NCBI GenBank assembly: GCA_900555085.1 | Contig: USJU01000059.1 | Location: forward strand, 1-8,189 | From: an uncultured Clostridium sp. | Lineage (GTDB): Bacteria > Bacillota > Clostridia > TANB77 > CAG-508 | Length of the DNA: 8,189 nucleotides | Direction: 5' to 3' | In this document: piece after piece, positions 1 through 5,956 of the stretch | Numbering within the stretch: position 1 is the stretch's first letter | How the letters are laid out: each line of letters begins with the position of its first letter | Made by a program: the position numbers and the translations under genes | Notes under the pieces: model-generated | What the model was told of the DNA's origin: nothing | What the model saw: the letters and a program-made list of their open reading frames with translations, nothing else | Databases searched by the model: none

Positions 1-825
1 ACAGATAATAACAACATGACATTTAGCATATTTCCAGAGGAATATATGAATAAGAATAACTATAATATAGATATGCCAGAAGAAAATATAAAAATAGATA
101 ATAGTGAAATTACTGCTAATGCAGATAATACATTTAATTATACAAATATAACAGACCAATATGTAATGCAAAAAATAGTTCAAAATTATAATTATTATAT
201 AAATAATAATATAAATAAGGCTTATGATTTATTGCAAAATGAATATAAACAAAAGAAATTTCCTGTAATTGAATATTTTAATAATTATATAGATAACAAC
301 AGAGATATTTTAAAAAATATTGAAATTAGCAAATATAAAATTAACAAGTATGATGGGTATACTGAATATATTTGCATGGATAAATATGCAAACTATTATA
401 TATTTGAAGAAAAATCTGTAATGGATTACACAGTAAAATTAGACTCTTATACAATTGCTTCAGATTATTTAATGAGTAATTATAGTAAAGCAACAATACA
501 AGAAAAAGCACAATATGATATTGGCAAAGTTATTGAAGCATTAAATAGAAAAGATTATGAATATGTATATAGCAAACTAAAAGAAAGTGATAAAAAAATG
601 CATTATCAAACATACGATGCTTTTGAACATGTAGTAAATAATAAATTTTACAACGTAAATAAAATACAATATGGTTCTTTTTCAGAAAATGGAGATAACT
701 CATATAAATACAATACATATATAACAGACTATTATGATGAAGACGAAAATGGATTTGAGTTAGAATTCACAGTAAACTTAAAAGATAATAACGACTATGA
801 AATTTCTTTTATAATAAATAATTAA
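1..825 (+). CDS. Module-repeat surface protein, paralog A (5' end outside window)
   Basis: The reading frame is open to the first base, so this is the 3' part of a gene; the ATG at 16 is probably internal. Numbering from that Met, two similar modules follow one another. Residues about 48-147 carry an AYDLLQNEYK helix, then a FNNYI segment and beta-like strands. Residues about 162-269 repeat the pattern with VYSKLKES and DAFEHVV. The helix-then-strand pattern resembles NTF2-like folds, but that is an inference from pattern only. The first residues (MTFSIFPEEY) match the end of an earlier module in paralog B (AYSVINEIDESKEY), so at least one module and probably a membrane anchor lie to the left. 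The protein is very rich in Asn, Tyr and Lys. Function is unknown; I infer an extracellular, membrane-anchored protein from B. A strong terminator follows 15 bases after the stop. Confidence 0.8.
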   Translation, partial: TDNNNMTFSIFPEEYMNKNNYNIDMPEENIKIDNSEITANADNTFNYTNITDQYVMQKIVQNYNYYINNNINKAYDLLQNEYKQKKFPVIEYFNNYIDNNRDILKNIEISKYKINKYDGYTEYICMDKYANYYIFEEKSVMDYTVKLDSYTIASDYLMSNYSKATIQEKAQYDIGKVIEALNRKDYEYVYSKLKESDKKMHYQTYDAFEHVVNNKFYNVNKIQYGSFSENGDNSYKYNTYITDYYDEDENGFELEFTVNLKDNNDYEISFIINN

Positions 826-840
826 TAAAAATTATAAAGT

Positions 841-870
841 AGAGGCGACCATTGGTCGCCTTTGCTTTTT
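841..870 (+). terminator. Intrinsic terminator after paralog A
   Basis: A perfect 7-bp GC-rich stem, GGCGACC (844-850) with GGTCGCC (854-860), has a 3-base loop. It is lengthened by A-T and G-T pairs at 841-843/861-863 and followed by the T-rich run TTTGCTTTTT (861-870). This separates paralog A from the hydrolase gene. Confidence 0.9.
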
Positions 871-936
871 ATAATAGAAATTTGTCGATCTATAAAAAAA
901 ATACAAGAAATATATATTTTAATAAATAAATTTGTA

Positions 937-945
937 TGTTATAAT
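937..945 (+). promoter_or_regulatory. Extended -10 promoter of the hydrolase gene
   Basis: TGT followed directly by a perfect TATAAT (940-945) forms an extended -10 element. The -35 region at 917-922 (TTTTAA) is poor, as is often tolerated with an extended -10. A start near 952 would give a leader of about 27 bases before the ATG at 979. A second TATAAT at 870-875 lies at the end of the terminator but has no credible -35 box. In DNA this AT-rich, chance TATAAT matches are common, so the extended TG context is the main support. Confidence 0.5.
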
Positions 946-978
946 GAAAATGGAGTGACAAACAAAGTAGGTGAAAAA

Positions 979-2175
979 ATGAAAAAACAAATTATAATAA
1001 GTCTTATAAGTGCAATTATAATAGGAATTCTTTTAGGGCTTATCGGAATGGCATCTATTATTGGAGCTAGTGGAGGAAGTAGCTCAAGTTCTGATAGTGC
1101 TTTTGATATAGCCGAGATAGAAAAAGGAGATTTTATTGTAAAAACAGATAAAGATGGAGCATTGCCAACATTAAGCAAAGAGCAATTAATAAAAGCATGT
1201 GACTCACTCTCAGGAGAACAAAAATCAAATGCTTTAAGCTTTGTAAATGCAGTAAAAAGTGCAGAAGACAAATATAAAGTTAATGCAGTTTTTTCTTTAT
1301 CTGTTTTTAGAAAAGAAAATGGATTAGCTACTAATAAAAGCGGAATATTAGGACATGGAACATATAATATTGGAAGTTTAAAAGGAAGTTATAATGGTAA
1401 TAGTTATGGCGAATGGAGAAAATATAATAATTATGATGAAGCCATAATGGATTATGCAGATAATATTGCAAATGGTAGTTACTATTTTAAGGCAGGAAAG
1501 TATACTCTAAAAGAAATCGGAACAGTATATTGTACACCACCTGATGAATGGATAAAAATTGTTAAAGAGTATATGATTGAGTTCTTTAAATCAGCAGGAG
1601 TATCAACTGGAACTGATAGTGGAACTGTTGCAAAGGGTGGAGAAGGAACAATAGGTGTATATACATCTAATAGTGGAAAGAAATACAATTTATATTTGCA
1701 AGGAGGAAATGCACCTTGGGCAAATAATGATTATGGAAATGACCATAGTATGGCCAAGGCTGGCTGTGGTCCAACGGCAGAAGCAATAATTGCAAGTGCG
1801 TATAATGGAAGCATAACTCCAGAAACTGCAAGAGCAGATATTGTAAAAAAATATGGTACAGGAAACCATTCTAGTGCAGATGTAGTTGCAGGATCATTAA
1901 AAAGATTAGTTCCAAATATAAAAGCAGAAGCCGGAAATTATGATGATACAAAGGTAAAAAATTGTTTAAAAGGTGGAGGTCAAATATGGCTTGTAGTTCA
2001 ACATTGTAAATATACAAGTAATGCTCATTGTATTGCATTAGTAGACTATAAAGACAATAGAAAAGTATATGTGGCACATGGTACAGCCTCAAGTAGACCT
2101 TACGGTTGGGATGACTTAAGTTATATAAAACAATATTTAAAATATAGTAGTATTGTATATGTTGGAGGAAATTAG
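979..2175 (+). CDS. Membrane-anchored bifunctional wall hydrolase: glucosaminidase-like plus C39 peptidase
   Basis: This 398-residue protein has one hydrophobic helix at residues 5-30, then a Gly/Ser linker, placing the rest outside the cell. Residues about 81-207 look like a glucosaminidase (GH73-type) domain: candidate catalytic Glu113 in FRKENGLAT, the TYNIGSLKG strand and YCTPPDEW near the domain end. Residues about 225-398 look like a C39-type cysteine peptidase: Gln241, nucleophile Cys263 in AGCGPTA and His350 in NAHCIALVDY. The usual acidic third residue is not obvious: VYVAHG (364-367) stands where families normally have an Asp-Pro. The likely role is to cut both glycan strands and stem peptides, as conjugation-associated hydrolases such as CwlT do with other domain pairs. 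The start at ATG 979 follows AGGTG (969-973) at 5 bases. An upstream in-frame TTG at 862 lies in the terminator and is rejected. The damaged paralog B gene begins one base after the stop. Confidence 0.85.
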   Translation: MKKQIIISLISAIIIGILLGLIGMASIIGASGGSSSSSDSAFDIAEIEKGDFIVKTDKDGALPTLSKEQLIKACDSLSGEQKSNALSFVNAVKSAEDKYKVNAVFSLSVFRKENGLATNKSGILGHGTYNIGSLKGSYNGNSYGEWRKYNNYDEAIMDYADNIANGSYYFKAGKYTLKEIGTVYCTPPDEWIKIVKEYMIEFFKSAGVSTGTDSGTVAKGGEGTIGVYTSNSGKKYNLYLQGGNAPWANNDYGNDHSMAKAGCGPTAEAIIASAYNGSITPETARADIVKKYGTGNHSSADVVAGSLKRLVPNIKAEAGNYDDTKVKNCLKGGGQIWLVVQHCKYTSNAHCIALVDYKDNRKVYVAHGTASSRPYGWDDLSYIKQYLKYSSIVYVGGN

Positions 2176-2176
2176 A

Positions 2177-3299
2177 ATGAAAAATATAGTGAAATATTTA
2201 ATTATTGTTTTATGTTTGTTAATTATTTGTGTAATAATTTTATTGAAAAGTTACAATACAAAAAATAATGAAAATATAGATAACACAAACAACGCAAAGA
2301 AAAGTGATGAATTTGAGATAGAAACTGATAATAATCTTACAGAAGTAAGCTTTAATAATGAAATAATGAACATAAAAGAATGTATTCAAAATTATATTGA
2401 AAATCGGAACTTACATGTGTAAGCAAGTAAAAAAGAGAGAAGTAAATATAGATTACAGTATATATTATGTGTATGGAAAACTAATAATAGATAACAAAAT
2501 TGTTGATAATAACTCAAATTATACTGTAATTGTAAATTATACAAATGGTGCATATTCAGTTATTAATGAAATTGATGAAAGTAAAGAGTATGATGGAGAT
2601 ATAGTACAAGACGAAAATAACAAATTTGAATATAAAAATTACTCAGAAGAAGACTTCGTAAAAGAAGAATTTATGGATTATAAATATACACTTTTAAATG
2701 AATTAGATGAAGCATATTCAAAATTAGATAACGAATACAAGGCAGAAAGATTTAATAATATTCAAGAATTTAATAATTATATAGAAGAAAAAAGAACACA
2801 AATAGAAAATAGTATTGTAGTTTCTTATGAATATATAGATGATAATCAATTTATAGTACAAGATGACTATGAAAATCAATATATATTTATTGAAAATAGT
2901 TTTATGAATTATAATGTAAGATTAGATAATTATACTATAATAACTGAAAATTATAAAAATAAGTATAATAAATTAGATAATGAATCAAAGGCAAAAACAA
3001 ATGTTGATATGTTCATAAAAATGATAAATTCTAGTGATTATAGGCATGCATACAATAAATTAGATGAAACATTTAGAAATAACAACTTTGGAAATGTTGA
3101 AAATTTCGAAAGCTATATAAAAGAAAATTTCTTTGAAAATAATTATTTAATTGTAGATAAAATAGAACAAAAAGGAGAATATTATGCAGTAAATACTACA
3201 TTAAAAAGTGATACAAGTAGTGCTGCAGACTCTAAAAATAAAAATTTTGTTATAAAACTAAATGAAGGTACAAATTTTGTAATGTCATTTGAAATATAA
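2177..3299 (+). pseudogene. Broken module-repeat surface protein, paralog B
   Basis: A start ATG at 2177 has GGAGG at 2164-2168, inside the end of the hydrolase gene. It opens a frame encoding a membrane helix (residues about 5-27) and a polar linker, then stops at 2420-2422 after 81 residues. The rest continues in the +1 frame, open from 2376 to the stop at 3297-3299. It encodes YYVYGKLI strands, then two modules that align with paralog A throughout: AYSKLDNEYK and FNNYIEE in the first, AYNKLDETFR and FESYIKE in the second. The first module keeps its opening helix (IKECIQNYIEN) and its strands, but lacks the AY-L-YK and F-YI helix section present in the other modules. A deletion with frame change near 2402-2415 therefore best explains the break. 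The downstream frame has only a TTG (2397) or ATG (2415) without a good ribosome-binding site. A sequencing or assembly error is possible for the frame, but less so for the missing section. Confidence 0.75.
2376..2422 (+). other. Frame-change and deletion junction in paralog B
   Basis: The upstream frame runs to TAA at 2420-2422. The downstream frame is open from 2376, after a TAA at 2373-2375, so the change must lie in this interval. The stretch around 2403-2425 contains CGG, a codon rare in DNA this AT-rich, and is less AT-rich than its surroundings. I see no slippery heptamer. Confidence 0.6.
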
Positions 3300-3308
3300 A
3301 AAATAAAA

Positions 3309-3332
3309 TAAGGCTGGTCTTGACCAGCCTTA
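3309..3332. promoter_or_regulatory. Perfect palindrome / hairpin after paralog B
   Basis: AAGGCTGGTC (3310-3319) and GACCAGCCTT (3322-3331) are exact reverse complements separated by TT, with one more T-A pair outside. It sits 9 bases after the paralog B stop, similar to the terminator after paralog A. On the + strand it is followed by TAAATTG rather than a T-run, so it is a poor intrinsic terminator there. On the - strand a T-rich tract follows. Its centre supplies the -35 box of the next promoter, so an operator role is also possible. Confidence 0.6.
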
Positions 3333-3348
3333 AATTGTGAATTATAAT
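3320..3348 (+). promoter_or_regulatory. Sigma-A-type promoter of the 402-residue protein gene
   Basis: TTGACC (3320-3325, five of six consensus bases) is followed by a 17-base spacer and a perfect TATAAT (3343-3348). A start near 3355 would leave a very short leader of about 14 bases, just enough to contain the ribosome-binding site at 3356-3363. The -35 box falls in the middle and right arm of a perfect palindrome, so a protein bound there would block polymerase. Confidence 0.65.
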
Positions 3349-3368
3349 AAAATACAGAGGTGAAACTT

Positions 3369-4577
3369 ATGAATAAAAACGAGGAAATATTTCAAAAATT
3401 AAGAGACTTTAGAATGGAAAAAATGATTGAATTAAAAAATAATGGAAATGAAGAAAATATTGATATTGAAGATGTAGTGTATTGTGGACAATTAGATTTT
3501 GAAGTTAATGGCGAAATTCAAAAGAAAGATGTTTTTCTTATGAAAAAAGATATAGATGGCAGTGTAAAATGGGAGTATTATGCAGATGGAGATATGATTG
3601 CAATAGATTATAATGAGATGATTATTCCAACATCAGATTATCAAAAAGTTGACTTTAAACCTATTATAAAAAATGAAGATAAACAAGTTTCTTTAAACGA
3701 ATTAGAAATAGAGAAAATGACTCATATGGCAAAAGCCTTAGGAATAGAAGAAAAACAAATTGATGGCCTTGCAGAAATTGATAATAGCAAATTAAATGAA
3801 AAAGAATTAATGAAAAGTGCAGTAAGTGTAAAATCTGAATTTAATCCAAATGAAAAAATAAATGGTTCAGAGAATTTTAACAATCTTATACCAGGAACAG
3901 GAAAATTTAGTAAAATTGCAATTATATATTCAAATAATTCAAACGATAAATTTAAAATGGTAGGAATTACTGCAGACGGTAAAGTAGAAGAAATACCAGG
4001 ATTAACTCAAACAGAAGGAGTTAATCCAACAGAAAAAATAGTTTCAGCAGATAGATATGGGGAAAATATAAAAGAGCAAAGTACACAAGCAATGTTTAAA
4101 ATAAATGGAAGAACCAATGAAGGTTTTTCTATAAATATTGGAAGCATGGGCTGTATAGAAGTTAATTATGTAAGAAGAAGTACAGATGATGAATATATAA
4201 GTATTCCAGTTGAAACAAATACAACAAGATATGTAAAAAGCGAAATAAAAAGAGAAATGGACAAAACGAAAAATACAAGAGTTGAAGAAGAAATAGATAA
4301 ATCTCAGGCAGAAATAGAAAAGCACGGCAGTGCAAATTGGAAAAATATAGATGATAACCTAAATAACGATATAGAGCATGAAGATGTAATTAGAATTAAT
4401 AATGGAACAGAAGAAATTTCCTTTGAAGAAGAAGCTGAAAAAGCAAAAGTAAGTGTAGAAGAATTCAAAAGAATATATAATGAACAATCTGAAGATTTAA
4501 CTCCAGAACAAAGACTTGAACAAACACATGAAGAAATAGAAGAACAATATATGGGACCAAATGAAAGAAGAAGATAA
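3369..4577 (+). CDS. Acidic cytoplasmic protein of unknown function, 402 residues
   Basis: I do not recognise this protein. It has no signal peptide and no membrane segment, so it is probably cytoplasmic. Residues 1-25 look helical (EEIFQKLRDFRMEKMIELK). Residues 35-100 alternate strands and turns (FEVNGEIQKKDVFLMKKD). Residues 105-150 are helical and charged. Residues 175-290 form a probable beta-rich domain (KIAIIYSNN, FKMVGITADGKVEEI, FSINIGSMGCIEVNYV). The tail from about 295 is highly charged, likely helical or coiled (EEEAEKAKVSVEEFKRIYNE), and ends in ERRR. Start ATG 3369 follows AGAGGTGA (3356-3363) at 5 bases; the in-frame GTG at 3360 lies in that ribosome-binding site and is rejected. 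The gene has its own promoter and a hairpin terminator, so it looks like a single-gene unit between envelope genes. A cytoplasmic accessory or adaptor role is possible but unsupported. Confidence 0.85.
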   Translation: MNKNEEIFQKLRDFRMEKMIELKNNGNEENIDIEDVVYCGQLDFEVNGEIQKKDVFLMKKDIDGSVKWEYYADGDMIAIDYNEMIIPTSDYQKVDFKPIIKNEDKQVSLNELEIEKMTHMAKALGIEEKQIDGLAEIDNSKLNEKELMKSAVSVKSEFNPNEKINGSENFNNLIPGTGKFSKIAIIYSNNSNDKFKMVGITADGKVEEIPGLTQTEGVNPTEKIVSADRYGENIKEQSTQAMFKINGRTNEGFSINIGSMGCIEVNYVRRSTDDEYISIPVETNTTRYVKSEIKREMDKTKNTRVEEEIDKSQAEIEKHGSANWKNIDDNLNNDIEHEDVIRINNGTEEISFEEEAEKAKVSVEEFKRIYNEQSEDLTPEQRLEQTHEEIEEQYMGPNERRR

Positions 4578-4586
4578 AATTGTAAT

Positions 4587-4628
4587 AAACTCACTTATAT
4601 AAATATATATTTATATAGGTGAGTTTTT
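4587..4628 (+). terminator. Long hairpin: terminator that also buries the dacF ribosome-binding site
   Basis: Bases 4587-4605 pair with 4608-4626 over 19 positions with a single G-U pair. The base of the stem is AAACTCAC with GTGAGTTT, the upper part is all A-U, and the run TTTTT (4624-4628) begins in the last stem bases. It lies 10 bases after the stop of the 402-residue gene and can serve as its terminator. The right arm contains AGGTG (4617-4621), the ribosome-binding site for the ATG at 4631. Confidence 0.8.
4617..4621 (+). promoter_or_regulatory. Ribosome-binding site of dacF, within a hairpin arm
   Basis: AGGTG lies 9 bases before ATG 4631 and decides that start over the in-frame GTG at 4619, which is part of this site. 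In any transcript reading through from upstream, it would be base-paired with 4592-4596. A transcript starting at a weak local promoter (TTGTAA 4580-4585, TATATA 4604-4609, 18-base spacer) would lack the left arm and leave the site free. Confidence 0.6.
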
Positions 4629-4630
4629 AT

Positions 4631-5860
4631 ATGAAAAAAATAATTGCATTTGTATTAATGTTTATATTAATATTTCCTGTGTGCTGTTTTGCAGATGAGG
4701 AAAATAATGAAGAGGAAGAACAAATTCCAGAACTTGTGGAAGCGGCAAGTGATAGTGCAGAGGAACCAAATTTAAATTCTAGAGCAGCTATTATTTATGA
4801 TAGAAATTCTAAAGAAGTAATATATGGAAAAGAGGAAAATACTAAAAGAAAAATGGCTTCAACAACAAAAATAATGACTTGTATGGTAGTTTTAGAAAAA
4901 GGAGAATTAACAGATAAAGTTATTGTTTCAAAAAAAGCAGCAGGAACAGGTGGGTCAAGAGTAGGTTTAAAAACAGGAGATAAAGTAAGTGTACAAGATT
5001 TGCTATATGGTTTAATGTTATGTTCAGGAAATGATGCAGCGGTTGCACTAGCAGAACATGTGGGAGGTAGTGTTGAAGGGTTTGCAGATTTAATGAATGA
5101 AAAAGCAAGACAATTAAATTTAAGTAACACTCATTTTGTAACACCACATGGGCTAGACAATGAAGAACATTATACAACAGCATATGAACTTGCTATTATG
5201 GCAGATAATGCCTTAAAAAACAATACGTTTTCTAGTATTGTTGGAACTAAAAATATAACAATAAATATAAATGGAAAGCCAAGAAATCTATCAAATACAA
5301 ATGAATTATTGGGTAGTATGGCAGGGGTATATGGTGTAAAAACGGGATTTACTAATGGTGCTAATAGATGTTTAGTAACTTCATGTAAGATAGAAAATTT
5401 AGATATTATAACAGTAGTGTTAGGAGCAGATACAAAAAAATTTAGAACACAAGACAGTATCAAATTAATAAATTATGCAATGAATAATTATAAAGAAATA
5501 AATATGGAAAATAAAATACAAGAAGAATTTCAAAAATGGAAAAAAGAAAACAAAGATAAAATATATATAAATAAAGGAGAAAAAAATACAACAGAGTATA
5601 AATTAGAAGAACAATTAAATAATTATATAACAATAAAAAATACACAAGAAAATGATGTTAAAATAGAAATAAATACATTAAATTATTATGAGGCACCATT
5701 GCAAGAAGGAACAACAATTGGAGTATTAACAGTGAAAGTTTCAGGGCAAGTAAAATTAATAAAGAATATACAAGTAGCACAAACAGTAAAGAAGAAAAAT
5801 ATGATAAATTATATGAAAGAATTAATAGAAAAATCATGTTTAAATAATATTACAAAATAA
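4631..5860 (+). CDS. dacF: D-alanyl-D-alanine carboxypeptidase, peptidase family S11 (DacF-like)
   Basis: This 409-residue penicillin-binding protein of the DacA/DacF type removes the terminal D-Ala from peptidoglycan pentapeptides outside the cell, limiting cross-linking. All three active-site motifs are present: S77-T-T-K80 (nucleophile Ser and general base Lys), S132-G-N134 and K237-T-G239. A signal peptide (MKKIIAFVLMFILIFPVCCFA) probably ends near residue 21 and is followed by a very acidic linker (DEENNEEEEQ) before the catalytic domain (about 48-280). The remaining 130 residues fit the beta-rich C-terminal domain of the family, ending in a lysine-rich, possibly membrane-associating helix. 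Length is normal for DacF. The start at ATG 4631 is set by AGGTG at 4617-4621; this site is in a hairpin, suggesting that read-through messages are not translated. The subgroup name (DacF rather than DacA or DacB) is less certain than the enzyme class. Confidence 0.92.
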   Translation: MKKIIAFVLMFILIFPVCCFADEENNEEEEQIPELVEAASDSAEEPNLNSRAAIIYDRNSKEVIYGKEENTKRKMASTTKIMTCMVVLEKGELTDKVIVSKKAAGTGGSRVGLKTGDKVSVQDLLYGLMLCSGNDAAVALAEHVGGSVEGFADLMNEKARQLNLSNTHFVTPHGLDNEEHYTTAYELAIMADNALKNNTFSSIVGTKNITININGKPRNLSNTNELLGSMAGVYGVKTGFTNGANRCLVTSCKIENLDIITVVLGADTKKFRTQDSIKLINYAMNNYKEINMENKIQEEFQKWKKENKDKIYINKGEKNTTEYKLEEQLNNYITIKNTQENDVKIEINTLNYYEAPLQEGTTIGVLTVKVSGQVKLIKNIQVAQTVKKKNMINYMKELIEKSCLNNITK

Positions 5861-5890
5861 ATACATTTATAATACAAATTCGATAATTTA

Positions 5891-5919
5891 TAGACAAAAG
5901 ATTAAGTATTTTATAAAAT
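5891..5919 (+). promoter_or_regulatory. Candidate sigma-A promoter of the G5/glucosaminidase gene
   Basis: TAGACA (5891-5896, five of six bases) and TAAAAT (5914-5919, five of six) are separated by 17 bases. A start near 5926 leaves a leader of about 30 bases before ATG 5957. No GC-rich terminator is visible after dacF in 5861-5956, so read-through from dacF may also supply this gene. Confidence is limited because the region is nearly all A and T. Confidence 0.45.
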
Positions 5920-5944
5920 ATATATGGATAAATATATTTTATAA
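5911..5944. repeat. AT-only inverted repeat abutting a ribosome-binding site
   Basis: TTATAAAATATAT (5911-5923) and ATATATTTTATAA (5932-5944) are perfect 13-base reverse complements around an 8-base loop. The right arm ends in the AA of the ribosome-binding site AAGGAG (5943-5948), and two further G-U pairs (5909-5910 with 5945-5946) could draw in its GG. The left arm also overlaps the candidate -10 box. Confidence 0.55.
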
Positions 5945-5956
5945 GGAGTTATTCTT

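Noticed and set aside
862..978. Upstream TTG start adding 39 residues to the C39 hydrolase
   Set aside because: It lies in the T-run of the terminator and has no ribosome-binding site. ATG 979 has AGGTG at good spacing and directly begins the membrane anchor.
2397..2414. The TTG at 2397 as an independent start of a 300-residue gene
   Set aside because: No ribosome-binding site precedes it, and the encoded protein would begin in the middle of a module and lack the anchor found just upstream in the other frame.
2390..2425. Programmed ribosomal frameshift joining the two parts of paralog B
   Set aside because: A +1 (or -2) shift would be needed, there is no slippery heptamer or evident stimulatory hairpin, and the helix section of the first module is missing as well, which a frameshift would not explain.
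3360..3368. GTG start for the 402-residue protein
   Set aside because: The GTG is part of the ribosome-binding site AGAGGTGA that serves ATG 3369.
4619..4630. GTG start for dacF
   Set aside because: It lies in the AGGTG ribosome-binding site and hairpin arm. ATG 4631 starts a standard signal peptide.
4682..4693. Lipobox in the dacF signal peptide (two adjacent cysteines)
   Set aside because: The residues before the cysteines (FPVCC) do not fit the L-[AS]-[GA]-C pattern. Ordinary signal peptidase cleavage after CFA fits better.
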